29,988 nt of DNA from UM-FILTER-42-9 sp038063775 (GCA_038063775.1 JBBTUK010000021.1:1-29988); one strand, 5' to 3'. Counted from the stretch's first letter, positions 1 through 7,405 are shown. The notes: a model not told the origin generated them from the sequence alone. Numbers and translations are program-made.

Positions 1-917
1 GGACCCATGGACAGCACGCCGTGCCGAGCACCCTTGGACTGGAATTTCTTTGGTGGTTTGACGCGCTTCATCGTCAGGAAAACCCCCTCGAAGCGGCCTA
101 TCAGGAAATAGGATACACCAAGATTTCAGGCGCTGTGGGAACTTATGAGGGTAACCTTTCTCCGGAACTTGAAAGGGAGGCTCTGAAAATCTTGGAACTT
201 GAGCCAGCGCCGATATCGATGCAAATCATTTTGCGTGACAGGCATGCTCATGTCATCAACGCACTGGCAGTGCTTGCCGGGGTTATTGAAAACATCGCTT
301 TGAACATTGAGCTCATGGGACAGACGGAAATTCGCGAACTTCAAGAGCCTTTCAGCAAAGATCAAAAGGGCTCGTCAATCATGCCGCACAAGAAAAACAC
401 CATCCTCTCGGAAAATCTGCGCGGGCTGGCTCGTCTGCTGAGAAGCTATGTAACAGCGGCTCTGGAAAACATTCCGACCTGGAGCGGGCGGGATATTTCC
501 CACTCCAGCGTGGAAAGGGTCATCTTCCCGGACGCATTCAATCTCGTTCATTTCATGTTACGGAGAACGCGCGGTCTCGTTGAAGGGTTAGTAGTGAATG
601 AAAAACAAATTGAACGTAATCTCAATCTGACCAGAGGCACGATATTTTCCCCGGACGTGAAAAAGATCCTTCTTGACAAGGGATATGATCCCGAAGTCGC
701 ATACCGGATCGCCCAGCAGGGAGCATTTACCGCGATTGAAAGCGATCGCAATTATTTCGATGTTCTCTGCGAGCGCGAGGATGTTTCGCGAGATCTCGTT
801 GAACCGTTGCGGGAGCTGTTCAATTTCAAGAAAAAAGTCCGCTACATTGATGATGTTTTTGGTCGCTTTTCAAAATATCCAAGCATGGTTAATGCGAGAA
901 AAAGATTCGCGGCGTGA
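1..917 (+). CDS. purB: Adenylosuccinate lyase, C-terminal part (5' end off the window)
   Basis: Fumarase/aspartase-superfamily lyase of purine synthesis. It removes fumarate from SAICAR and from adenylosuccinate. The open frame runs in from the window edge, the first full codon being at position 3, and it opens directly with the THGQHA active-site signature. The GTG at 21 is therefore an internal Val codon, not a start. The flexible signature loop with the catalytic serine, KGSSIMPHKKN, is at 366-398. About 305 residues are present, so roughly a third of the usual 430-470 residue protein is missing upstream. It ends in TGA at 915-917, 29 bp before the purE start, which implies one operon (purB-purE-purC). 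The call is firm because both catalytic signatures are intact; only the N-terminal third is unseen. Confidence 0.96.
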   Translation, partial: THGQHAVPSTLGLEFLWWFDALHRQENPLEAAYQEIGYTKISGAVGTYEGNLSPELEREALKILELEPAPISMQIILRDRHAHVINALAVLAGVIENIALNIELMGQTEIRELQEPFSKDQKGSSIMPHKKNTILSENLRGLARLLRSYVTAALENIPTWSGRDISHSSVERVIFPDAFNLVHFMLRRTRGLVEGLVVNEKQIERNLNLTRGTIFSPDVKKILLDKGYDPEVAYRIAQQGAFTAIESDRNYFDVLCEREDVSRDLVEPLRELFNFKKKVRYIDDVFGRFSKYPSMVNARKRFAA

Positions 918-946
918 AGCGGAAAACAAATTGTGAAGGAGGGAAC

Positions 947-1462
947 ATGCAACAGATATCCGTTGCGATCATCATGGGAAGCATCTCGGACGAGAAGAAG
1001 ATGAAGGATTGCAAGGATGTCCTGGATGAGTTCGGAGTGCCGTGCGAATACACGGTGGCCTCCGCCCACCGGACGCCTGAAAAGACCAGGAATTTTGTCC
1101 GGTCGCGTGAGACGAACGGATGCAAGGTTTTCATCTGCGGCGCGGGAGCGGCAGCGCACCTGGCGGGCGCGGTGGCCGCCATAACTACAAAACCGGTGAT
1201 CGGCGTCCCTTTGTCCGGTTCTTCATCTACCGGAATCAACGGGCTGGACGCGCTGTTTTCCACGGTGCAGATGCCCTCGGGAATTCCCGTAGCGACCGTC
1301 GCTCTGGATGGAGCGAAGAATGCGGCGCATCTCGCCATCGAAATCCTCGCAATCGGCGACGAAGATCTTCATCACAAGCTGGAAAAAGCGCGGGCAATAA
1401 TGGCTCAAAAGGTCAGTGACGCCGACGCAGAGCTTCATGAAAAGTGGGGAAAAGGGAAATGA
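947..1462 (+). CDS. purE: N5-carboxyaminoimidazole ribonucleotide mutase (class I PurE)
   Basis: Cytoplasmic enzyme that converts N5-CAIR to CAIR in purine synthesis. The protein is 171 residues, normal for class I PurE. It has the N-terminal phosphate-binding stretch IIMGSISDEKKM, the SAHRTPEK active-site motif with its conserved His, and the GAGAAAHLAG and VPLSGSSSTG loops. I place the start at ATG 947 because AAGGAGGG lies at 936-943. The frame is open back to a GTG at 914, but that would overlap the purB stop and add 11 unconserved residues. No PurK (the usual partner making N5-CAIR) is visible, although it could lie upstream of the window. The gene is followed 40 bp later by purC with its own strong Shine-Dalgarno. 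Confidence 0.96.
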   Translation: MQQISVAIIMGSISDEKKMKDCKDVLDEFGVPCEYTVASAHRTPEKTRNFVRSRETNGCKVFICGAGAAAHLAGAVAAITTKPVIGVPLSGSSSTGINGLDALFSTVQMPSGIPVATVALDGAKNAAHLAIEILAIGDEDLHHKLEKARAIMAQKVSDADAELHEKWGKGK

Positions 1463-1502
1463 TGTGTTCCTCAACGCAACCATCAGAAGGAGGAATTAAG
1501 CG

Positions 1503-2348
1503 ATGAAAGAAACGGTGGTACTCAAAACGGATCTCAAGGGCCTCAAGCTTCTTGGCCGCGGCAAGGTCCGCGATATCTACAAAGTGGACGACAAGTTGCT
1601 CCTCGTCGCTTCCGATCGGCTTTCGGCATTCGATGTCGTCATGCCGGACGGNNNNNNNNNNNNNNNNNNNNNNNNNNNNNNNNNNNNNNNNNNNNNNNNN
1701 NNNNNNNNNNNNNNNNNNNNNNNNNNNNNNNNNNNNNNNNNNNNNNNNNNNTGCCGGACGGCCCAGCCATTGCCGGTGGAGTGCGTGGTTCGCGGCTACC
1801 TCTCCGGGTCGGGTTGGGCCGAGTACAAGGAGAAGGGCGAGGTCTGTGGCATCCCCCTACCGAAGGGGATGCGCGAGTCGGATCGGCTTCCCGAGCCGAT
1901 TTTCACGCCGGCAACCAAGGCGGAGCAGGGACTGCATGATGAAAACATCACCTTTGAGCGCATGTGCAAAGTTGTCGGCCGGGAAATAGCGACCGAGGCC
2001 CGTGCAACTGCGCTCGCTCTTTATAAACGGGCGGCCAATCAGGCGTTCGAAAAGGGGATCATCATCGCCGACACGAAGTTTGAATTCGGGATCGCCGACT
2101 GGGAGACTATTCTCATCGATGAGGCGCTCACTCCCGACTCGTCCCGCTTCTGGCCGGCAGCGGACTACAAGCCCGGCGGACCACAAAAGTCCTTCGACAA
2201 GCAGTTCGTCCGCGACCACCTGCTGTCGATTCCATGGGGCAGGGTCAAGACGGCACCCGGACCCAAGTTGCCGGACGACGTCATCGAGAAAACCTCGCGG
2301 AAATACCGCGAGGCGCTCCAAATCCTCACCGGCAAGGATCTCGAGTAA
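1503..2348 (+). CDS. purC: SAICAR synthetase, interrupted by an assembly gap
   Basis: Phosphoribosylaminoimidazole-succinocarboxamide synthase joins CAIR and aspartate using ATP, the step between PurE and PurB. The N-terminus shows the family start GRGKVRDIYKVDD and then SDRLSAFDVVMPD just before the run of N. After the gap comes PLPVECVVRGYLSGSGW, then TPATKAEQGLHDENI and DTKFEFG. These are hallmarks of the longer (about 300-residue) PurC form. AAGGAGG at 1488-1494 supports the ATG at 1503. The sequence usually found between MPD and PLPVE is near 55-60 residues, while 100 N would encode 33, so the real gap is probably longer than drawn. The frame on each side is correct, but the product length is not known. 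The gene ends in TAA before the terminator at 2382. Confidence 0.93.
   Translation: MKETVVLKTDLKGLKLLGRGKVRDIYKVDDKLLLVASDRLSAFDVVMPDXXXXXXXXXXXXXXXXXXXXXXXXXXXXXXXXXXCRTAQPLPVECVVRGYLSGSGWAEYKEKGEVCGIPLPKGMRESDRLPEPIFTPATKAEQGLHDENITFERMCKVVGREIATEARATALALYKRAANQAFEKGIIIADTKFEFGIADWETILIDEALTPDSSRFWPAADYKPGGPQKSFDKQFVRDHLLSIPWGRVKTAPGPKLPDDVIEKTSRKYREALQILTGKDLE
1652..1751. other. Assembly gap of exactly 100 N inside purC
   Basis: One hundred N in a row, the conventional placeholder for a scaffold gap of unknown length. The join is supported because purC N-terminal and C-terminal halves lie on either side in the expected order. The ten bases TGCCGGACGG occur immediately before the gap (1642-1651) and immediately after it (1752-1761), read in different frames. 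Confidence 0.99.
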
Positions 2349-2381
2349 ATCCGTAGCGGCTTCACTGCTACGGCCAAACCT

Positions 2382-2434
2382 GCCGCGGCCAATCCAACAC
2401 TGATTCTAGTGGAGGAAATGGTCGCGGCTTTTTT
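2382..2434 (+). terminator. Rho-independent terminator of the purine operon
   Basis: GCCGCGGCC (2382-2390) pairs with GGTCGCGGC (2420-2428) over nine bases with one G-U, followed by six T. The loop of about 29 bases can form a small inner stem (CACT/AGTG). A second hairpin just after the purC stop, CCGTAGC (2351-2357) with GCTACGG (2367-2373), has no T run and may only protect the 3' end. Confidence 0.7.
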
Positions 2435-2450
2435 AATTTCTTAAAACGGA

Positions 2451-2459
2451 TGCTATAAT
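2451..2459 (+). promoter_or_regulatory. Extended -10 promoter for the permease-lgt operon
   Basis: TGCTATAAT is a perfect -10 hexamer with the TGn extension. No convincing -35 sits 16-18 bases upstream (TTTAAT-like at 2431-2436), which fits an extended -10 promoter. Transcription would begin near 2466, so the inverted repeat at 2469-2576 would be in the mRNA leader. Confidence 0.6.
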
Positions 2460-2468
2460 AAAAACATG

Positions 2469-2576
2469 CCCCGTAGTGATCCGTCCAGTATGAATCATGC
2501 GCTACTAGGCATTTAATTCGCAGGATTTTTAAAATTTTCACCTATCCATTTGGTTTAAAGGTGGACTACTACGGGG
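2469..2576. repeat. Inverted-repeat element 1, right arm touching the permease start codon
   Basis: CCCCGTAGT (2469-2477) pairs perfectly with ACTACGGGG (2568-2576), and pairing can continue inward with interruptions (GATCC with GGACT). The right arm ends one base before the ATG at 2578. Both arms resemble those of the element at 7461-7543 (CCCTGTAGTGA left, CTACTACGGGGT right). As RNA it would fold directly against the translation start. Confidence 0.65.
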
Positions 2577-2577
2577 T

Positions 2578-3639
2578 ATGCAACTAAAGAACTACAATGT
2601 CTATTTTTTCTTCGCGCTTCTCATCGGAGTTTCCGTTTTGATTTACTTTGTCGTTAAGCCGTTTTTGATACCGTTCATAATCGCCGCCATCCTGGCCCAG
2701 CTTTTTTATCCCGCCTACGGATTTCTGCTGAGAGCCACTCGGCAACGGCGCGGTTTGAGTTCCGGGCTGACCTGCCTGCTGATCGCGGCAATAATCATCG
2801 CGCCGCTCTTTTTCGTCGTGTCGCTGGTGGTCGGAGAAATCGGAGGCATCATCAATGATTTTTCCGGAGGCGCTCCCCGCATCGGCCGGATGGTTGAGGT
2901 TATAAATGATAAATTGTCTGGCACTCCATACTTAAGCGCGTTCAACATCCAGGCGGCCATCAATCAGGACACAGCACTGTCTTTTGTTAAAAGCATCTCC
3001 CAAAATACCTTGGCCATCATCCAGGGCACTTACCGGGGGGTGGGTCATTTCGTTTTTGTTTCTTTTATACTGTTTTTTTCCTTGTTCTATCTTTTAATCG
3101 ACGGGAAAAAATTCTTGAAAGTAATAATGAAATTTAGCCCGCTGAAAGATAAGTATGAAGAGTTGCTGATTGAAAAGTTCACCTCGATAGCACGCGCGAC
3201 CATTAAAGGGACATCACTCCTTGCCATCATCCAGGGGCTCATCGGCTCGTTTCTGTTTTTAGCGACCGGAGTCTCTTCGCCGGTCCTTCTGGGGATCCTC
3301 ATGACGATTTCCTCCGTGATACCCACCGTCGGTTCGGGCCTCATTTGGCTGCCGGTCGGCCTTGTGATGATTCTGCTCGGCCACACTGTCAAAGGAATCG
3401 TCATTTTGGCCGTGGGAGCGCTGGTCATCGGTACCGTAGACAACATCCTCCGGCAAAAACTGATCGGCAAAGACGTAGAGATGCATCCTCTGCTCATTCT
3501 TTTTTCTACTCTTGGCGGCCTCGCGATTTTTGGCATCGCGGGCTTCGTCGTCGGGCCGATAATTATGGCGCTTTTTTTGGCGCTTTGGGAAATCTACTTT
3601 TTCGAATTCAAGGAGCAATTGGAAGAATTCAATAAATGA
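2578..3639 (+). CDS. AI-2E family transporter (PerM/YdiK-like permease)
   Basis: Multi-pass inner-membrane protein of 353 residues, the normal length of the AI-2E (UPF0118) family. Seen in the sequence: paired N-terminal membrane segments (about 8-25 and 27-50) ending in the family-typical PFLIPFIIAAILAQLFYP, a third segment near 62-88, a soluble stretch near 95-150, then membrane segments in the C-terminal half. Between about 212 and 260 lies GTSLLAIIQGLIGSF followed by TVGSGLIWLPVG, close to the conserved P-x-G-x-x-x-x-W-x-P-x-x pattern of the family. Members export varied small molecules or ions; the substrate cannot be told here. There is no Shine-Dalgarno: the ATG directly follows the right arm of an inverted repeat. 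Its TGA overlaps the lgt ATG, so the two are probably translationally coupled. Confidence 0.88.
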   Translation: MQLKNYNVYFFFALLIGVSVLIYFVVKPFLIPFIIAAILAQLFYPAYGFLLRATRQRRGLSSGLTCLLIAAIIIAPLFFVVSLVVGEIGGIINDFSGGAPRIGRMVEVINDKLSGTPYLSAFNIQAAINQDTALSFVKSISQNTLAIIQGTYRGVGHFVFVSFILFFSLFYLLIDGKKFLKVIMKFSPLKDKYEELLIEKFTSIARATIKGTSLLAIIQGLIGSFLFLATGVSSPVLLGILMTISSVIPTVGSGLIWLPVGLVMILLGHTVKGIVILAVGALVIGTVDNILRQKLIGKDVEMHPLLILFSTLGGLAIFGIAGFVVGPIIMALFLALWEIYFFEFKEQLEEFNK

Positions 3640-4538
3640 ATGTATTCTTAAATTTTTACCAGCATCTACCGGAAGGGATAATTTCGATGGCTTTTCATAT
3701 CGGATCATTCGCAGTGGGCTGGTATTCCTTGATGTATATGCTAGCCTTTCTGACCGTTTATCTATTGCTCCGTTGGCGGATCAAAAAAGGCGAAGGTAAT
3801 TATAAATTAGAGCTTATCGATGAATTTATTTTCTATTCGTTTCTAGGAGTGCTCATCGGTGGCCGGCTGGGCTATGTCATTTTTTATAATCTGCCTTATT
3901 ATCTGGCCAATCCCTGGACTGTCATCAGCCCTTTTGATGAGGCTGGAAAATTTGCCGGGATTTACGGCATGAGCTATCATGGCGGACTCATTGGCGTAAT
4001 TATAGCGACTTGGTATTTTGCGCAAAAAAATAAAGTAGATTTCCTAAAATGGGCTGACTTTGTCGTACCAGCTATTCCAGCCGGATTTTTTTTCGGCCGT
4101 ATCGGGAATTTTTTGAACGGCGAACTTTATGGACGAATCACGGCCGGATCCTGGGGCATGTATTTTTCCGCCGATCCGCTAAATCTCCGCCATCCATCCC
4201 AGCTCTACGAAGCTTTTTTTGAGGGACTGGTTTTGTTCCTGATCCTTTGGCTTTTGCGCCCTTGCCCTCACCCCCAGCCCCTCTCCCTTACACAGGGAGA
4301 GGGTGATCCCGCCTCGGCGGGACCAGGTGAGGGTAAAAGGGGACAGCTTTTTCTGCTCTACCTTTTCCTTTACGGTCTTTTCCGATTTTTCATTGAATTT
4401 TTTCGAGAACCCGACTCGCAAATAGGCTTTGTTTTCGGTTTTTTTACCCTTGGCCAAATCCTTTCCGCCATAATGGTGATTATGGCCTTTTCAGCGATAA
4501 TTTACCATTGGAGAGAAAAGAGGTATAATAGTGCATAA
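3636..4538 (+). CDS. lgt: Prolipoprotein diacylglyceryl transferase with an in-frame palindromic insertion
   Basis: Membrane enzyme that moves a diacylglyceryl group from phosphatidylglycerol to the lipobox Cys of prolipoproteins. It has about seven membrane segments, the YHGGLIG motif, and the Lgt signature GRIGNFLNGELYGR at residues 154-167. Further on are RHPSQLYEA and the late LFRFFIEFFREPD block. The start overlaps the upstream stop (ATGA). Odd feature: between membrane segments, at about residues 208-236, there is a Pro/Gly-rich stretch (PHPQPLSLTQGEG...) that is not part of Lgt. It is encoded by a GC-rich nested palindrome at 4265-4333. The frame stays open and the loop normally varies in length, so the enzyme is probably still active. 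The insertion brings the protein to 300 residues. Confidence 0.93.
   Translation: MNVFLNFYQHLPEGIISMAFHIGSFAVGWYSLMYMLAFLTVYLLLRWRIKKGEGNYKLELIDEFIFYSFLGVLIGGRLGYVIFYNLPYYLANPWTVISPFDEAGKFAGIYGMSYHGGLIGVIIATWYFAQKNKVDFLKWADFVVPAIPAGFFFGRIGNFLNGELYGRITAGSWGMYFSADPLNLRHPSQLYEAFFEGLVLFLILWLLRPCPHPQPLSLTQGEGDPASAGPGEGKRGQLFLLYLFLYGLFRFFIEFFREPDSQIGFVFGFFTLGQILSAIMVIMAFSAIIYHWREKRYNSA
4265..4333. repeat. Cloverleaf-like palindromic repeat inserted in frame in lgt
   Basis: The outer stem is CCCTCACC (4265-4272) with GGTGAGGG (4326-4333). Inside are two hairpins: CCCTCTCCCT (4279-4288) with AGGGAGAGGG (4294-4303), and TCCCGCC (4307-4313) with GGCGGGA (4316-4322). All stems are perfect. The architecture and the words CCCTCACC and CCCTCTCCC match a class of dispersed palindromic repeats seen in many bacterial genomes (from memory). 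No second copy is present in this window. Confidence 0.85.
4501..4529 (+). promoter_or_regulatory. Possible internal promoter for the thioredoxin-like gene
   Basis: TTTACC (4501-4506), 17 bases, TATAAT (4524-4529), located inside the 3' end of lgt and 29 bp before the next start codon. The -10 is perfect and the -35 matches four of six. Confidence 0.45.
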
Positions 4539-4557
4539 AGCTTGAAAATATAAAATT

Positions 4558-4971
4558 ATGCTACCCAACAAAAAACTCTACAGCATACTGGTCGTCGTGA
4601 TATTTTTTATAGTCGGTGTAATTGTGTGGGGAATAAATCAGGAGAAAGCCAATGCGCCAACGGTCAGCCAGGAAACAGCCAGTCAGCAAAATCAAACGGC
4701 TGACATCATATATTTTTACGGCGAAACCTGTTCGCACTGCATAGAACTCAACAAATTTTTGGAGGATAACAAAATTGCCGAAAAGGTTAATTTCAGCAAA
4801 AAGGAAGTCTGGAGCAACAAAGACAATACCGCCGAAATGGAAAAACGGGCCGCCGAATGCAATATTCAAAAAAGCGACATGGGCGTGCCGTTCGTTTATG
4901 CCCGGGGCAAGTGTTATGTCGGGACTCCCCAAGCGGAAGCGTTTTTCAAGCAAGAAGCAGGCATCCAATAA
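4558..4971 (+). CDS. Membrane-anchored thioredoxin-fold protein with CSHC motif
   Basis: 137 residues. One N-terminal membrane segment (about 8-25) is followed by a Gln/Thr/Ser-rich linker and a thioredoxin-like domain facing outward. The redox motif C58-S-H-C61 sits after the strand IIYFYGETC. The MGVPFVY stretch supplies the cis-proline loop. A further Cys pair (C in AAECNI and in GKCYVG) could form a structural disulfide. It probably handles thiols or disulfides of exported proteins, and the neighbouring exported proteins with paired Cys (5113, 29005) are plausible clients; that link is inference. It lies 19 bp after lgt and may be co-transcribed or use the internal promoter at 4501. Confidence 0.85.
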   Translation: MLPNKKLYSILVVVIFFIVGVIVWGINQEKANAPTVSQETASQQNQTADIIYFYGETCSHCIELNKFLEDNKIAEKVNFSKKEVWSNKDNTAEMEKRAAECNIQKSDMGVPFVYARGKCYVGTPQAEAFFKQEAGIQ

Positions 4972-4980
4972 ATTATTCTA

Positions 4981-5107
4981 AAGTCTAATTAACCTAATTA
5001 CTCTAATCGAATCCCAATAGGCTCAATGTCTAATTTTTTGGGGATTAGAAATTAGGCATTATTTAGATCAATTAGAATAATTAGAGCAATTAGGGTAATT
5101 TAAGCTT
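4981..5107. repeat. AT-rich imperfect inverted repeat built from CTAATT units
   Basis: Left arm from 4981 and right arm ending at 5107. The best-conserved core is CCTAATTACTCTAAT (4993-5007) against ATTAGAGCAATTAGG (5080-5094), 14 of 15 complementary. CTAATT-like words recur about every 7 bases within each arm. It fills nearly all of the space between the thioredoxin-like gene and the next gene, and may act as a terminator-like structure, although there is no flanking T run. Confidence 0.7.
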
Positions 5108-5112
5108 AAATC

Positions 5113-6174
5113 GTGGGTGAACAAAAAACGAAACAAAAATTTTTTCTAGACAGTCTGGGTAAAAAGAAAGGCCAGGAGAAATTTTTTGATCTCCCTTTAG
5201 CCAGATTCGTTTTGAAATACAGGAAAGCATCAGTTCTGTTTTCCCGAAAGGGGAGAACAGAATCTTTTTTCACCTCCGATTCAAAATTATATTACACGCC
5301 GGAAGAACTGCGCGCCCTGGAGCGCGGGGAAAAGATCATTTGGCTGACTAACCGCCTGGACAGTCTGGCCGAGCGAGCCTTCGGAGAAACCAAAGCTTAT
5401 CCGACCGTCCGGGAAAGCTTTGGTTTGGTTAGTCTGAGGCGAAAATACTTGAATCTGCGGGAACACTTGGAAAACCTGACAGAGGATTCGGCCCGGGGAA
5501 TATCCATGGCGCGGATGTGGAACGCGTCCATTGTCGCCTCCGTCATCTTCGGGATGCTTTTAATGACTATGGTCTACAAATATCTCGGCCAAGGCGTATC
5601 CGCCCAAATCGAAGAAACCAAAGTGGCACAGCTCGCCGAGGAAGCCAAGGTGTTGGGAGTGGAAGCGGAAAAAGACCCGAGTTATGAAATTGACGACGCG
5701 ACCATCACCCGGCTTTTCCGGGAATATGACAGCGCGGACGACCAGGAATTTCAAAGACAGAAATTTGAAAAAGAGATCCGGGAAATAGTGAAAGGCTACC
5801 CGATTGAAAAAATGGTTCCGGAAATCGCCAAACAAGACCGGATTGTGGCAGCTTTCATCGTTGCCATTGCCAAGAAAGAATCCGGCTGGGGAGTGCACGT
5901 GCCGGTATATCAGGACCAGGATTGCTACAATCTATGGGGCTGGCGGGGGAAAAATCCGGTGGGGAGCGGCGGACACACTTGTTTTGACAGCCCAAAAGAC
6001 GCGGTTGAAACCGTGGCCAAGAGGATTAAATTTTTAGTTTCCAATAAAAAGCTGGACACGCCCAAAAAAATGATCGTATGGAAATGCGGAGATTGCGGTT
6101 GGGACACGCCCCAGGCGATGCAAAGCTGGATCAATGATGTGGACCTTTACTTCAGGAAATTGAATAAAGCATAA
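5113..6174 (+). CDS. Membrane-anchored glucosaminidase-like (lysozyme-fold) protein
   Basis: 353 residues, GTG start. The N-terminal about 135 residues are cytoplasmic in character and basic, followed by one membrane segment at about 139-155. A charged helical linker (about 160-235) leads to a C-terminal domain at about 238-353. That domain has AIAKKESGWG with candidate catalytic Glu256, then CYNLWGWRG and CFDSPKDAV. This order resembles GH73-type glucosaminidases (E-S-G-W-G, N-L-x-G, Y/F-D-S-x-x-x-A). Two Cys pairs (DCYN/TCFD and WKCGDCG) suggest disulfides in an exported domain. It has a clear paralogue at 29005-29739. The likely role is peptidoglycan or glycan cleavage at the outer face of the membrane. 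No Shine-Dalgarno is evident and an inverted repeat ends just upstream. Confidence 0.75.
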   Translation: MGEQKTKQKFFLDSLGKKKGQEKFFDLPLARFVLKYRKASVLFSRKGRTESFFTSDSKLYYTPEELRALERGEKIIWLTNRLDSLAERAFGETKAYPTVRESFGLVSLRRKYLNLREHLENLTEDSARGISMARMWNASIVASVIFGMLLMTMVYKYLGQGVSAQIEETKVAQLAEEAKVLGVEAEKDPSYEIDDATITRLFREYDSADDQEFQRQKFEKEIREIVKGYPIEKMVPEIAKQDRIVAAFIVAIAKKESGWGVHVPVYQDQDCYNLWGWRGKNPVGSGGHTCFDSPKDAVETVAKRIKFLVSNKKLDTPKKMIVWKCGDCGWDTPQAMQSWINDVDLYFRKLNKA

Positions 6175-6184
6175 AGCAAAAAAC

Positions 6185-6213
6185 TTGCCAAGACTCATTT
6201 GGTGTGCTATAAT
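6185..6213 (+). promoter_or_regulatory. Promoter of the acidic secreted protein gene
   Basis: TTGCCA (6185-6190), 17 bases, TATAAT (6208-6213) with a TGC extension (6205-6207). The predicted start of transcription near 6220 leaves a leader of about 97 bases before the ATG at 6317. Confidence 0.75.
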
Positions 6214-6316
6214 AGCTATACAATTTTCAAAAAGCGGGAGGAAAGCCACTTTTTTTTATCTAATTAATTAAATAATCACGCCCAACTTAAAATAGGGGGA
6301 AACAAAAACAAAAAAA

Positions 6317-7405
6317 ATGGACAAAATAAAAAAGAATCCAAAATTAATTGTCATTCTGGCCATCCTGCTGGTGAGCGGCGTGGCCCTGGCGCAGAAATTC
6401 AATTCTGTGGTAAAACCGACGGTCGGCGATAGGGTTTTGGCGGATGAAAGAGAGGACAGCAACAAAGTTAGCGAAGCCGATGACGAAAAGGACGAGAATC
6501 AAGACGAGGACAAGGATGAAAATAAGGATGAAAATAAGAATGACGATGAGGACAAAGACGAAGATAAGAATTCAGGGCGTTCCAAGCTGAAAACTCAAAA
6601 GGTTGAAGATGATGAAGACGAAGCAGATGATCAAGACGAAAATGACGATTTGGATGATGAAAATGACAACGAAGACGAAACCGGCGAAGAGATAAAAGAC
6701 ATCAGCGAACTGATCGCCAAGGTTGAGCGCAAGATAAGCCTGGTCGCTTCCAGCGGCGGGAGCGTGAATGGATTCAAGGCTACTCTCGCGGAAGTCAGGG
6801 ATCTGGTTGCCCAAACGCAAGCCAAACTGGCCGAAGGGGACAAGTCCGGAGCGGAAAATCTCATAGAAACGGCCGATGACAAGCTGGAGAATTTGGAGGA
6901 ATCCGTGAAGTTGGTGCTCGGGGAAAGGGAAGATGATGACGAAGATGAAGCGAATGATGACGATGAAGATAAATCCAAAATAGCCAAAGAATATAAGAAT
7001 TCAGTAGCCCAATTCGTTCATGACTTGAAAGCTACGGCAGAACTCGATGGGGTAAAAGAGGGGCTTGGCCGCCAAGTCAGCATAGTAGCTCAAATACAAA
7101 ATGCTTCCCAGGAAAGAGTGGCTGAACTTTTAGGAAAGATAGACGACCGGAGCGAGTTTAAGAAATTTTTTGTCGGACCCAATCTTAACGACCTTAATGG
7201 AATAAAGGAAGAAATTGCAAAAAATCAAGGTACTATTCAAGTTTTGACGCAAATACTGGGGCAGACGGATAACGCCAATGTGAAAATCGTTCTCCAAAGG
7301 CAGATCCAGGTGCTCGAGCAGGAAAACCTGAAATTGCAGAACTATATTGCTACCGCGGAGAATGTACCGAGCTTGTTCGGCTGGTTAGCCAGATTGTTCA
7401 GCTAA
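6317..7405 (+). CDS. Secreted Asp/Glu-rich low-complexity protein
   Basis: 362 residues. An N-terminal signal or anchor (about 9-26, LIVILAILLVSGVALA) is followed by a highly acidic region (about 44-135) made mostly of Asp, Glu, Lys and Asn, then a helical block (about 138-205). A second acidic stretch (about 205-220) precedes a long helical C-terminal half that ends in a hydrophobic LFGWLARLF. The helical block, with KLAEGDKSGAENLIETAD, resembles DUF5667-like or coiled-coil exported proteins, but I do not recognise a catalytic motif. The acidic part could bind cations or extend from the cell surface; this is inference. A purine-rich stretch (AGGGGGAAAC) lies about 17 bases upstream of the ATG. 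A strong terminator follows at 7434. Confidence 0.8.
   Translation: MDKIKKNPKLIVILAILLVSGVALAQKFNSVVKPTVGDRVLADEREDSNKVSEADDEKDENQDEDKDENKDENKNDDEDKDEDKNSGRSKLKTQKVEDDEDEADDQDENDDLDDENDNEDETGEEIKDISELIAKVERKISLVASSGGSVNGFKATLAEVRDLVAQTQAKLAEGDKSGAENLIETADDKLENLEESVKLVLGEREDDDEDEANDDDEDKSKIAKEYKNSVAQFVHDLKATAELDGVKEGLGRQVSIVAQIQNASQERVAELLGKIDDRSEFKKFFVGPNLNDLNGIKEEIAKNQGTIQVLTQILGQTDNANVKIVLQRQIQVLEQENLKLQNYIATAENVPSLFGWLARLFS

Noticed and set aside
5000..5020. TCGAATCCC word resembling a tRNA T-arm
   Set aside because: No acceptor stem, anticodon arm or CCA context fits around it; it belongs to the CTAATT palindrome.
6572..6987. Long minus-strand ORFs opposite the acidic gene
   Set aside because: They are Ser/Phe/Ile-rich mirror images of Asp/Glu codons, with no start signals.
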